Below, one piece after another: positions 1 to 8,162 of a DNA stretch of 10,916 bases. The notes beneath the pieces were generated by a model. That model had not been told where the DNA came from. It ran no database searches and saw only the letters and a list, made by a program, of their open reading frames with translations. Source of the DNA: JAIBBG01 sp043748015 (GTDB lineage: Bacteria > Bacteroidota > Bacteroidia > Flavobacteriales_D > Sanyastnellaceae); assembly GCA_043748015.1 (NCBI GenBank), contig JAYTOA010000077.1, forward strand, positions 1 through 10,916. Direction: 5' to 3'. Both the position numbers and the translations under genes were made by a program. Each line of letters opens with the position of its first letter. Position 1 is the first letter of the stretch.

Positions 1-2339
1 GGAGTAGATTCCTGCTTGTATGCATCTAAATAAATTTTTACAATGTCATATTCAGGATGCTCCACTGTCATGATTGCAGAAAGTTGATCTGCGTCGTTCA
101 GGTGAACGGTCTCTACTGCACTTCCGCTTCCGTCTTGATCATCTGCAACAAATGTGAGAATATTTCGCCATGCACCGAAAGGCGATTGCGTTTCGTCACC
201 AATGCATGATGCTCCGCCATCGGAGGTGGTATTTTCAGCAATGTAAGCGCGAAGTTTATCAAGGTATCCATTCGCTTCACTGATGTCCGTGGCTGGTATT
301 CTTCCTACACCTGCATCCAATGCATTCAAATAACTGGCGTCGTCATTATCACTCAGCAATACAAAATAATCGTCACTCACATAGGTTATAGACGGACTCA
401 GTGATTCGTCCGACTCGAAGATCAAAACGTTGGCTCCATTAAAAGCGGCAGTTCCTTTGTTTCGACTGTAATCTCCATCACCAAATAGCAGCAGGTTTTG
501 CGGCATTTTTGATTCATCTGTTCCTGCACGATCGTAGAGCATTTTCATTAACATACGAACTGCGGTCACATCAGGATTGCCACTGGAGAACTCATTGAAA
601 ATTTCCATGAGTGTAGTTACAACAACAGTTTGACCCTCGGCCGCATGAATTTCCGCAATGGCTTCTGCGGCACTTCTGAAAATTGGAGCTGTCACTATTA
701 CTAGATCAACATTTGACAATGCATGGAGATTTTGATTCGCAACTGAACCTAATGCTGTTGGAAGCAACAATCCGGAATTACCAAATGCGATGAATTCATG
801 CACAACGTCGGTTGCTATTTTCCATTCAGCAACATTTCCAACAGTTTCAATTTGCACCTTCATTGGCCTTGTATAATCTGTGATATCCCAGATCACCTGC
901 TGGTTGGTAGCCGAAGAAAGTTGGAACTTGCCAATCATTCCACTTCCAACAGACGTGGAATCACGGAATTTCATTTGAGTGCCCGACATTGTCAATGCTC
1001 TGGTGGCATTCAATCTCATGTAGTCAATGTAACCACGCACTTCTGCTGTGTTGCTGTATTTGTTGAAAGTGTATGTAATTGGCACCGCAGAGCCTGAAGG
1101 ATTAAAGTTTGCCTTTACGGTTTGAGTGCCGGCAATGGCCGCCAATGCTCCTTCGAAAGATGTTACTGGATTTGTAGTCATGCTAACTCCTCCTGCATTG
1201 ATTGAAAAATTGCTCGCTCCTCCCAACGATCTCACCGCAATCCTGGTTTCAAAAAGTGCCGGATATTCATTGAGAAGATTGGGCATCTGCAAATTGAAAG
1301 TGGCAGTGTTATTCAGGTAGAATTCATCTCCAAAAAATTGCCGACCTGATTTTGCAAGGTTGTATAAGTCGTTTTCCAGATAAGTATAATCCTGAAATTT
1401 GTTCACGGTATGCGTTTCCGTTTGTGTTGAAGAATTGAGATCGAGCACACGCAATGGTTCAACATCATCGGTTCTAATGAAATAATAGGATGAATCAGAA
1501 TAGAAATGTTTGCGATGTGCCCACCTTGAACGTCCATTGGTCGTGTCGTATTCTTTATTCCACGTGTCCGGACCCTTGGCGTAGAAAAGAATGTAATCGC
1601 TGTCATTGAATACACCATCTGACTCGCCTTCAATATGAATCGCACATTTTTGAAGGTCGTCAAAACGCTCTATGCTGTTGAGTTCGGGCAAAAGCTGACC
1701 GCCGTTGCCGTAGATATTGATGGCGGATGGGTTAAGTGCACTGATTTGAATGCCCAGTTGAGCGAGTACATTCTTATCTATTTTATAAATACCGTCCTTC
1801 GCTGTTGCGATTTTGTACCAGGTTCCTTCTGACAACGCGGATTGATCTGCGAATGTGAGAGATCGCAGATTGGCGCGTGGTGCCGTCACGAGTTGTATTT
1901 CCAAATTGATGGAGAGAAGTCTTGCAATACTCCCTGAGAACTGACTGCGAATGGGAAGAATGGTAATAATGAGAAAAGGCATTCCGTGACCATCGGTAAT
2001 TTTGGAGTTCACCTCCCAGTCGCTGCCAACCAATACCAGATCTTCGGGACGCACGAACTGCGAATTCAAGCTGATTTCTTCCTGTGAACCCCAGTTTATG
2101 GCCGCAATCGCTGAAAATTCTTTCAACGGCTGTTTGTGGACAAACATTGGAAGGTCGCCATGCGCCGCATCTCTATACGCGTCAATGAAATCAGCTGATA
2201 TACCCGACTTTGGAATCTCAGGATTTAAATCGTTCCATTGTAACTTTTTGCTGATGACTACAGTTTCAGTAGCTTTGCCTGTAACAGGTAAAAAGGCAAG
2301 CAAAACGCAGATTATCAGTAGTTTTAGTCTAGGTGTCAT
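1..2339 (-). CDS. porU: Type IX secretion system sortase PorU, N-terminal part (runs off left edge)
   Basis: An uninterrupted minus-strand reading frame of 779 codons starts at the ATG at 2339 and leaves the window without a stop. It begins with a signal peptide (MTPRLKLLIICVLLAFLPV, likely cut near GKA|TE around residue 23), fitting an exported protein. A WYKIA..KDGIYKID block near residue 174 is typical of PorU. The gingipain-like (peptidase C25) domain then starts: DLVIVTAP at 545, LLLFGDGDYS at 616-625, YVSDDYF at 653-659, DAGVGRIPA at 675-683, and KIYLDAYKQ just before the edge. In this family the catalytic His and Cys lie after this point, so they are outside the window and activity cannot be judged. 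PorU removes the C-terminal signal of type IX cargo and attaches cargo at the cell surface. It is transcribed away from the porP-gldJ pair, which serves the same system. PorU proteins are usually over 1100 residues, so roughly a third is missing. The identification is firm. Confidence 0.93.
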   Translation of the reverse strand, partial: MTPRLKLLIICVLLAFLPVTGKATETVVISKKLQWNDLNPEIPKSGISADFIDAYRDAAHGDLPMFVHKQPLKEFSAIAAINWGSQEEISLNSQFVRPEDLVLVGSDWEVNSKITDGHGMPFLIITILPIRSQFSGSIARLLSINLEIQLVTAPRANLRSLTFADQSALSEGTWYKIATAKDGIYKIDKNVLAQLGIQISALNPSAINIYGNGGQLLPELNSIERFDDLQKCAIHIEGESDGVFNDSDYILFYAKGPDTWNKEYDTTNGRSRWAHRKHFYSDSSYYFIRTDDVEPLRVLDLNSSTQTETHTVNKFQDYTYLENDLYNLAKSGRQFFGDEFYLNNTATFNLQMPNLLNEYPALFETRIAVRSLGGASNFSINAGGVSMTTNPVTSFEGALAAIAGTQTVKANFNPSGSAVPITYTFNKYSNTAEVRGYIDYMRLNATRALTMSGTQMKFRDSTSVGSGMIGKFQLSSATNQQVIWDITDYTRPMKVQIETVGNVAEWKIATDVVHEFIAFGNSGLLLPTALGSVANQNLHALSNVDLVIVTAPIFRSAAEAIAEIHAAEGQTVVVTTLMEIFNEFSSGNPDVTAVRMLMKMLYDRAGTDESKMPQNLLLFGDGDYSRNKGTAAFNGANVLIFESDESLSPSITYVSDDYFVLLSDNDDASYLNALDAGVGRIPATDISEANGYLDKLRAYIAENTTSDGGASCIGDETQSPFGAWRNILTFVADDQDGSGSAVETVHLNDADQLSAIMTVEHPEYDIVKIYLDAYKQEST

Positions 2340-2475
2340 TAGAAAATTTTGAAGGTGACGCAACGGCATTAACAGCAGGTGAGTCTGATTATTGCAACAA
2401 ACCCGAATTAATATGGTGCAAAGTTGTGTACTATTGCTAATTCTTTTTTTACCCTATAAAAGAAAATCGTTTCAG
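2340..2475. promoter_or_regulatory. Divergent spacer between porU and the porP-type gene
   Basis: These 136 bp separate two head-to-head gene starts and must hold promoters for both if they are transcribed separately. The best plus-strand candidate is TACTATTG at 2429-2436, one mismatch from TAnnTTTG, but no TTTG lies about 20 nt upstream. No good box was seen on the minus strand. That the spacer is regulatory follows from gene orientation, not from clear motifs. Confidence 0.4.
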
Positions 2476-3462
2476 ATGAGAAAAAGCTTAAACTGTCTAA
2501 TTGCTCTTCTTACACTGCTCTCTTTCACCGGTGACCTTAAGGCCCAAGATCCGGAATTCACTCAATTCTACGCAAATCCTCTTTACCTGAATCCCGCATT
2601 TGCAGGTACAGCGAGATGTCCGCGTTTAGTAATGAATTACCGCAATCAGTGGCCTTCACTCAGTGGAACTTTTGTAACCACGAGTGCAAGTTACGACCAA
2701 CACGTCCCAACAATTCAGGGAGGTTTGGGTTTAATTGTCCTCAATGACAGAGCAGCGCAGGGAACATTGAACACGACCACTTTTAGTGGAATCTATTCAT
2801 ACCAGCAAGCCATTACCCGTAAATTTTCATTGAAGGCCGGCCTCCAGGCCACGTATTTGCAAAAGTCGCTCGACTGGAGCAAACTCACATTCGGCGATAT
2901 GATTGATCCAAGAAAGGGATTCATCTACAGTACGAATGATGTTCAGCGTGGTGGAAGTGTGAAAGCTGTTGATTTTTCTGCAGGTATTCTCGGTTTCAGC
3001 GATAAGATTTACGGCGGATTGGCTGTTCATCACCTCAACGAGCCAAATGAATCGCTCATCGTTGGAACTAGTAGATTGCCAATGAAATACACTGCCCACC
3101 TTGGTGCAGTTATTCCAATTGAAAAGAAAAGCAGAGATGCCGATGCAAAACTTTCTCCTAACGTGCTTTATCGTCGTCAAGGAGAATTTCAACAACTTAA
3201 TATGGGACTTTACGTAAGTAAAGGACCGCTTGTGGCAGGAGTGTGGTTCCGTGGATTGCTATTTGGTCAGACTTATCGCGACTCGTTTATCGCGACAATT
3301 GGAATTCAGACTGAAGTAGTGAGATTCGGATACAGTTATGATGTGACTATTTCAGAGTTGACGCCTTCCACAGGAGGCTCGCATGAAGTTTCACTCGGCA
3401 TCAATTTCGAATGCCGACAGAAAAAAAAGAAGTTCCGCACAATAGCTTGTCCTTCTTTCTAG
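2476..3462 (+). CDS. porP: PorP/SprF family type IX secretion outer-membrane protein
   Basis: The protein has 328 residues. The ATG at 2476 is chosen because it gives a clean signal peptide (MRKSLNCLIALLTLLSF...LKA, cut before QDPEF at about residue 23/24). The open frame extends upstream to 2392, but that adds 28 residues in front of the signal peptide. The mature N-terminus QDPEFTQFYANPLYLNPAFAGT is the hallmark of the PorP/SprF family, whose members are predicted outer-membrane beta-barrels in type IX secretion or surface-adhesin delivery. Alternating aromatic/hydrophobic strands and glycine-rich turns continue to the end, and the tail carries a basic run (CRQKKKKFR) before CPSF. gldJ follows after 44 bp with no terminator between, so the two are probably cotranscribed. 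Bacteroidota often carry several paralogues, so assignment to PorP proper rather than another SprF-like member is uncertain; the family call is firm. Confidence 0.88.
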   Translation: MRKSLNCLIALLTLLSFTGDLKAQDPEFTQFYANPLYLNPAFAGTARCPRLVMNYRNQWPSLSGTFVTTSASYDQHVPTIQGGLGLIVLNDRAAQGTLNTTTFSGIYSYQQAITRKFSLKAGLQATYLQKSLDWSKLTFGDMIDPRKGFIYSTNDVQRGGSVKAVDFSAGILGFSDKIYGGLAVHHLNEPNESLIVGTSRLPMKYTAHLGAVIPIEKKSRDADAKLSPNVLYRRQGEFQQLNMGLYVSKGPLVAGVWFRGLLFGQTYRDSFIATIGIQTEVVRFGYSYDVTISELTPSTGGSHEVSLGINFECRQKKKKFRTIACPSF

Positions 3463-3506
3463 TTTAACATTGTGTTTTTCGGACGATAAATCTAAAAAGG
3501 GAAATC

Positions 3507-5255
3507 ATGAATTACGTTTCAAAAATCAGTTTTGGTATAGTCGCATTTGCGGCTATTGCCGTGTTTACATCCTGCGATAAGCAGCGATCTGGAGCCACGG
3601 GCTGGTCATACAACGAGGCAGAAAATGGCGGCTACGAGCGTCAAACCTACGTTGAACAGGAAACCGGACCGGGCCTTGTGCTTGTGGAAGGTGGTACTTT
3701 CACCATGGGCCGCGTTGAAGATGATGTTACTTACTCATGGGATAATATTCCGCGTAGAGTAACCGTCTCTTCATTCTACATGGACGAAACCGAAGTTACC
3801 AATCAGTATTGGAGAGATTACCTCTCTTGGTTGAGACTTGTATACGGAGACACTTATCCTGAGTTGATCAACCGCTCTTTGCCTGATACCAATATCTGGC
3901 GCGAGTTGACAGAATACAATGAGCCATTGGTAGATTATTATCTGCGTCACCCGGCATACCGAGATTATCCGGTTGTCGGAGTTAGCTGGTTGCAGGCAAG
4001 TGATTATTGTGTGTGGAGAACTGACCGCGTGAATGAGATCATTCTTATTCGTGAAGGTTTGTTGCAGCACAATCCAGCCGGCCAGGCAGATGAAGAACAC
4101 TTCACAACGGATACTTATTTGGCAGGACAATATGCTGGAGATGCTTCTGCCGGTGGTTTGAAAGATTACAATCCAAAGGGTACCGGTACGCGTAACGTTA
4201 CCATGGCCGATGGAATTTTGCTGCCTCGTTACCGACTGCCTACTGAAGCTGAGTGGGAATATGCCGCTCTTGGTCTCATTGGAAACTCTTTCCAGGAATT
4301 GATCACAGATCGTCGTACTTATCCATGGAATGGTCACTATGTTCGTAATGACGACAATGGCGGAAGATTCTTCGGAACTATCCGTGCGAATTTCGTGCGT
4401 GGCGCGGGTGACTACATGGGTGTTGCCGGATATTTGAATGATGCCGCTGAGATTACTGCTCCCGTTTATGCATATCCTCCAAACGACTACGGTTTGTATA
4501 ACATGTCAGGAAACGTTTCTGAGTGGGTGCTCGATGTGTATCGTCCACTTTCTCCGGAAGATAAAAGTGATTTCAGACCTTTCAGAGGTAACGTCTACAA
4601 AACAAGAGTACTCAACAGCGATGGATCATTCGCTGATAAATATGACAAGAATATTTATGATATCGAAGGCGTGACTTATTTCCTTAACCGATACAAAGAA
4701 CAGGCTGGGCCTTCTCTCACTGCCACTGCACTCACTTTGTTAGATCAGTGTGATCAGAAAGTTGCTGCTGCTGCTGAAAAACAAAAAGAAAGAAAAGATG
4801 ATGAGGCGCAAGACATGATGCAGGAATTGATGGATCTGATCACAGATTCAGAAGATCCAATAGCTCCGGATTTGCGTGATGGTGTTACCGATTATATTGC
4901 GAATTCACCAGGTGAAGTGCGCTCACGCAATGTGAGTGTTGAAGAGAATATTGACCGCAGAAATTATCGCAAGTCTGATTACATCGATTACAAAGACGGT
5001 GATTTCAATAGCAGTATTTACTACAGTGATGCCGATAAGGAAGTGGACAAAAACAGAATGTATGAGTGGGGTGTAACCACGCTCATCAATGATAGAGCGC
5101 GCGTTTACAAAGGTGGAAACTGGAGAGATCGTGCATACTTCACCATCCCTGGAACAAGAAGGTTCCTCGACGAACGTCGCTCAATGTCGACACTCGGATT
5201 CCGTTGCGCCATGGACAGGTTGGGTAGTCCAACCGGTATCGGTGGTAAAGAATAA
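3507..5255 (+). CDS. gldJ: Gliding motility / type IX secretion lipoprotein GldJ
   Basis: This 582-residue lipoprotein has a signal peptide ending in a lipobox (VFTSC, Cys23). It is followed by TGWSYNEAENGGYE, a segment characteristic of GldJ. The body is a formylglycine-generating-enzyme-like (FGE/SUMF1) fold: LVLVEGGTFTMG at 57-68, DETEVTNQYWRDYL at 93-106, YPVVGVSWLQASDYCVWR at 154-171, RLPTEAEWEYAA at 243-254, GNVSEWV at 335-341, RVYKGGNWRD at 532-541 and STLGFRC at 561-567. The region from about 346 to 531 interrupts the fold and includes an Ala/Lys/Glu-rich, probably helical stretch at 412-445. The catalytic cysteine pair of true FGE, expected just after GGNW, is absent, so a structural role is likely. 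GldJ is needed for gliding and for type IX export in Flavobacterium. GldK is a related FGE-like lipoprotein, but the length, the insert and the downstream murF favour GldJ. No Shine-Dalgarno sequence is visible. Confidence 0.9.
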   Translation: MNYVSKISFGIVAFAAIAVFTSCDKQRSGATGWSYNEAENGGYERQTYVEQETGPGLVLVEGGTFTMGRVEDDVTYSWDNIPRRVTVSSFYMDETEVTNQYWRDYLSWLRLVYGDTYPELINRSLPDTNIWRELTEYNEPLVDYYLRHPAYRDYPVVGVSWLQASDYCVWRTDRVNEIILIREGLLQHNPAGQADEEHFTTDTYLAGQYAGDASAGGLKDYNPKGTGTRNVTMADGILLPRYRLPTEAEWEYAALGLIGNSFQELITDRRTYPWNGHYVRNDDNGGRFFGTIRANFVRGAGDYMGVAGYLNDAAEITAPVYAYPPNDYGLYNMSGNVSEWVLDVYRPLSPEDKSDFRPFRGNVYKTRVLNSDGSFADKYDKNIYDIEGVTYFLNRYKEQAGPSLTATALTLLDQCDQKVAAAAEKQKERKDDEAQDMMQELMDLITDSEDPIAPDLRDGVTDYIANSPGEVRSRNVSVEENIDRRNYRKSDYIDYKDGDFNSSIYYSDADKEVDKNRMYEWGVTTLINDRARVYKGGNWRDRAYFTIPGTRRFLDERRSMSTLGFRCAMDRLGSPTGIGGKE

Positions 5256-5277
5256 AATGTTGTTCGTAGAACAAATT

Positions 5278-5313
5278 GAAGAGGCTGCCATTTATGGACA
5301 GCCTCTTTTTTTT
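5278..5313 (+). terminator. Intrinsic terminator of porP-gldJ
   Basis: GAGGCTG (5281-5287) pairs perfectly with CAGCCTC (5299-5305), extended by A-T pairs at the base and by CC/GG inside, and is followed by eight T. It starts 25 bp after the gldJ stop. A smaller perfect inverted repeat, TTGTTC-GTA-GAACAA (5260-5274), lies between the stop and this hairpin. Confidence 0.9.
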
Positions 5314-5488
5314 ATTAGGTATTCGGATATTGGTATTGGGTTGATGTAACGTGTCTTTAATTATTGCGAGCTGATCCATTTCTGAAGGATCATGGTCCTT
5401 GCCTTGACAAATTACAAGCGCTGTTTATACATCAGGGCGCAATAACCCAATAACCTAATTACTCAACAACTCAACACCCGATAACTCG
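5313..5488. repeat. Degenerate octamer repeats, present in both orientations
   Basis: From 5441 the sequence reads in degenerate 8-bp steps: AATAACCC, AATAACCT, AATTACTC, AACAACTC, AACACCCG, ATAACTCG. Directly after the gldJ terminator, 5313-5342 carries related motifs in the opposite orientation (ATTNGGT type); TATTGGGTT at 5334-5342 is the exact reverse complement of AACCCAATA at 5444-5452. No reading frame of interest lies between. Function is unknown. Confidence 0.6.
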
Positions 5489-5523
5489 CTCAAAAGCTAG
5501 CGCTCATTTATGCTATCCTCTCC

Positions 5524-5531
5524 TACTTTTG
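5524..5531 (+). promoter_or_regulatory. Candidate -7 box of the murF promoter
   Basis: TACTTTTG matches the Bacteroidota TAnnTTTG box exactly and ends 4 nt before the murF ATG. No TTTG/TTG sits at the usual distance upstream (about 5500), so only half the promoter is recognisable. If real, the transcript would start at or almost at the start codon. Confidence 0.4.
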
Positions 5532-5535
5532 GTGC

Positions 5536-6816
5536 ATGGAGAGTCGGATTTTTGATCAGTTTTTAAAGGTGCGAGCTGTGTCTACTGACACACGGAAGAT
5601 CACCAAAGACTGTATTTTTTTTGCATTGAAAGGAGAAAATTTCAATGGAAATTCTTTTGCATTGATGGCATTGGAACAAGGTGCTTCTATGGTGGTAGTG
5701 GATGAAGAAATTTCTTCGGATGACGAGCGAATTATTCTAGTAGATGACGTCCTCACTTCACTTCAAAATCTTTCCGGTCGCTACAGACAAACACTGAAAA
5801 TTCCATTTCTTGCGATCACGGGAAGCAATGGAAAAACAACTACGAAAGAACTTTTACGCAATGTCTTACTAAAGAAATTCAGGGTATCAGCAACAATCGG
5901 CAATCTCAATAACCACATCGGTGTACCACTCACATTATTATCCATTCCTGATGATTGTGAAATAGCCATCATCGAAATGGGCGCCAATCATCAAGGAGAA
6001 ATAAAAAGTTACTGTGCGTATGCTGCACCGGATTTTGGAATGATAACCAATATGGGAAAAGCGCACCTGGAAGGCTTCGGTGGTGAAGAAGGCGTTGTAA
6101 AAGGCAAGAAGGAATTGTACGACTATGTTCATTCACACAAAGGAAAATTATTTGTCAATGTCGAGTTGGAGAAGTTGAAGATGGCTTCTCAAGGAATGGA
6201 TTTCATTCCTTATGGATTCAATAGCGGAGGAATGCATCTGGAGCTGGTTTCGGAAAGTCCGGTGGTGAATTATCAATATGCCGATAAGACTTTTAGCGGA
6301 GAATTCTCCACGCAACTTGCAGGTGCATACAATCTTTACAATATTGCTTCTGCCATAGTAGTTGGTCAATTTTTTCAAGTGCCGATTCGAGAAATACACG
6401 AAGCAATTTGCGAGTACACACCGGACAACAACCGCTCGCAATTATTGAAGACCGAAAGGAATTTGCTCATCATGGACGCATACAATGCGAATCCTTCCAG
6501 CCTTGAGTTCGCGCTAAAAAGTTTGGCCAATCAACAAAGTGAAAAGAAATATTTTGTGATGGGCGACATGAGAGAACTTGGCGAATCAGGGCCGGAAGAG
6601 CACAAGAATATGTTACATATTGCAGCAAGCCTCGGATTGAATGGCATTACTGTAGGCCCTATTTTTAAAGCAGTTTCAGCAGAGAATAATTTTCCTGCAT
6701 TCAATGAAAACAAAGAAGCGCTGGAATATTTGTCCAAGCAAAACCTCGAAGGCTTTACGATTTTAGTGAAGGGATCGCGAGGTATCAAACTCGAGGAATT
6801 GCTACCCGCGTTGTAG
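5536..6816 (+). CDS. murF: UDP-N-acetylmuramoyl-tripeptide--D-alanyl-D-alanine ligase
   Basis: MurF adds D-Ala-D-Ala to UDP-MurNAc-tripeptide with ATP, the last cytoplasmic step in making the peptidoglycan pentapeptide precursor. The 426-residue protein has the Mur-ligase layout. The N-terminal substrate domain contains VSTDTRKI (15-22) and IFFALKGENFNGN (27-39). The central ATPase domain has the P-loop GSNGKTTT (96-103), NLNNHIGVPLTLL (123-135), EMGANHQGE (147-155) and HLEGFGGEEGVVKGKKEL (177-194), the last including the lysine-rich stretch that carries the carbamylated Lys in Mur ligases. NNRSQ (298-302) and DAYNANP (314-320) lead into the C-terminal domain with MGDMRELG (342-349) and VKGSRG (411-416). 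DAYNANP is a MurF signature, separating it from MurC, MurD and MurE. The start matches other Bacteroidota MurF, where only a few residues precede the TDTR motif. tyrS follows after 19 bp. Confidence 0.96.
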   Translation: MESRIFDQFLKVRAVSTDTRKITKDCIFFALKGENFNGNSFALMALEQGASMVVVDEEISSDDERIILVDDVLTSLQNLSGRYRQTLKIPFLAITGSNGKTTTKELLRNVLLKKFRVSATIGNLNNHIGVPLTLLSIPDDCEIAIIEMGANHQGEIKSYCAYAAPDFGMITNMGKAHLEGFGGEEGVVKGKKELYDYVHSHKGKLFVNVELEKLKMASQGMDFIPYGFNSGGMHLELVSESPVVNYQYADKTFSGEFSTQLAGAYNLYNIASAIVVGQFFQVPIREIHEAICEYTPDNNRSQLLKTERNLLIMDAYNANPSSLEFALKSLANQQSEKKYFVMGDMRELGESGPEEHKNMLHIAASLGLNGITVGPIFKAVSAENNFPAFNENKEALEYLSKQNLEGFTILVKGSRGIKLEELLPAL

Positions 6817-6835
6817 CCTTAATTTTACCCCAACT

Positions 6836-8116
6836 ATGAGTAGTATGAATTTTATAAATGAGCTGAAGTGGCGCGGAATGCTTCATGATGTGATGCCGGG
6901 AACGGAAGAAGAATTGTCGAAAGGCATGATGAAAGGTTATATCGGCTTTGATCCAACAGCGAGTTCGCTTGGCGTGGGAAACATGGTTCAAGTGATGACT
7001 TTGTTGCACTTTCAACATTGCGGACACAAGCCGATTGCCCTTGTGGGCGGCGCCACAGGTATGGTGGGCGATCCAAGCGGCAAATCTGCAGAGAGAAATT
7101 TATTGGGTGAAGAAGAATTGAAATACAATCAGGATTGCCAGAAAAAGCAATTGGAAAAATTTCTGAATTTTGATTGCGGAGCATCTTCTGCTGAGATCGT
7201 CAATAACTACGAATGGTTCAAAGGAATGGGCTTTCTTGAGTTCATTCGTGATGTCGGCAAGCACATCAGCGTGAATTATATGATGGCGAAAGATTCCGTA
7301 AAGAGCAGGTTGGAAAGCGGCATGTCATTCACGGAATTCAGTTATCAATTGGTGCAAGGTTTTGATTTTTATCATCTATGGAAAAACCATGGCGTCATGC
7401 TGCAAATGGGCGGCAGTGATCAATGGGGAAATATCGTCACCGGCACAGAGTTGATACGAAGGAAAGCCGGCGGACAAGCATTTGCGTTGACAACACCACT
7501 GATCAAAAAGGCCGACGGAACGAAGTTCGGCAAAACAGAGGGTGGCAACTTGTGGTTGGATCCGCAACGTACTTCACCTTATAAATTTTACCAGTTTTGG
7601 TTGAATGCAAGTGATGCCGATGTCGCGAATTACATCCGCATTTTCACACTCAAACCACAAGATGAAATCCTTGCGCTCGAGGCAGAACATGCTTTAGATC
7701 CATCGAAGAGAATTTTACAAAAAGAACTCGCCAAAGACATCACTACGCGCGTGCATTCTGAAGCCGATTTTCATTTGGCAGTTTCAGCATCGGAAATACT
7801 TTTCGGAAAATCGACAGATGATGATTTGAGAAAACTCGACGAGAAAACACTACTGGATATTTTTGAAGGGGTGCCTCAAGGCGTTCTCGCCAAAAGTGAT
7901 ATTGAATCGGGAATGACCATTTCAGAAGTGATGGTGAAAAGTGGATTTGTTGGTTCGAATGGCGAAGCGAAGCGAGCGCTTCAGGAAGGAAGCATCAGCA
8001 TCAATAAAGTGAAAGCAGACGCTGCCAGAACATTGACCAATTCGGACATATTGAGCGGAAATCTTATCTTGTTGCAACGAGGGAAAAAGAATTATTTCCT
8101 TCTGAAAACCAAATGA
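6836..8116 (+). CDS. tyrS: Tyrosine--tRNA ligase
   Basis: TyrRS charges tRNA-Tyr with tyrosine. The 426-residue length is normal for the bacterial TyrRS-S4 type. The class I Rossmann fold is recognisable: YIGFDPTASSL (35-45), ALVGGATGMVGDPSGKS (68-84), the tyrosine pocket YQLVQGFD (170-177), GGSDQWGN (192-199), and the second class I signature as KFGKT (230-234), which is usual for bacterial TyrRS. A C-terminal S4 RNA-binding domain spans about 359-424 (TISEVMVKSGFVGSNGEAKRAL onward). The first signature, normally HIGH, reads G-V-G-N at 46-49: the usually conserved first His is Gly and the second is Asn. The surrounding sequence is otherwise conserved. The ATG at 6836 is used; the ATG at 6845 (MNFINEL) fits equally well. 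The gene probably shares a transcript with murF. Confidence 0.96.
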   Translation: MSSMNFINELKWRGMLHDVMPGTEEELSKGMMKGYIGFDPTASSLGVGNMVQVMTLLHFQHCGHKPIALVGGATGMVGDPSGKSAERNLLGEEELKYNQDCQKKQLEKFLNFDCGASSAEIVNNYEWFKGMGFLEFIRDVGKHISVNYMMAKDSVKSRLESGMSFTEFSYQLVQGFDFYHLWKNHGVMLQMGGSDQWGNIVTGTELIRRKAGGQAFALTTPLIKKADGTKFGKTEGGNLWLDPQRTSPYKFYQFWLNASDADVANYIRIFTLKPQDEILALEAEHALDPSKRILQKELAKDITTRVHSEADFHLAVSASEILFGKSTDDDLRKLDEKTLLDIFEGVPQGVLAKSDIESGMTISEVMVKSGFVGSNGEAKRALQEGSISINKVKADAARTLTNSDILSGNLILLQRGKKNYFLLKTK

Positions 8117-8129
8117 AACTTGATTGAAT

Positions 8130-8162
8130 AAATAAAGCGGGTCGTTTAAGCCCGCTTTATTT
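8130..8162 (+). terminator. Intrinsic terminator of murF-tyrS
   Basis: AATAAAGCGGG (8131-8141) pairs perfectly with CCCGCTTTATT (8151-8161) around a 9-nt loop, and A8130/T8162 adds one more pair. The A-rich foot and T-rich end suit termination of tyrS 14 bp upstream; the symmetric ends could also stop transcripts arriving from the opposite strand. Confidence 0.88.

Noticed and set aside
2002..2352. 116-codon plus-strand open frame and the other plus-strand frames at 798-1832
   Set aside because: They are antisense shadows of porU, whose minus-strand frame is uninterrupted and shows family motifs throughout.
2392..2475. Upstream extension of the porP-type gene
   Set aside because: It would place 28 residues before a complete signal peptide; the ATG at 2476 fits the family.
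3419..3429. A-run near the end of the porP-type gene as a frameshift site
   Set aside because: The zero frame continues with a plausible conserved tail (KKKKFR...CPSF) to its stop, so no frameshift is needed.
3464..3471. TAACATTG as a separate gldJ promoter
   Set aside because: One mismatch to the -7 box, no proper -33 element, and the 44-bp gap without a terminator suggests cotranscription with the upstream gene.
3771..4337. 188-codon minus-strand open frame
   Set aside because: It lies entirely inside gldJ, antisense, and its translation has no recognisable motif or start context.
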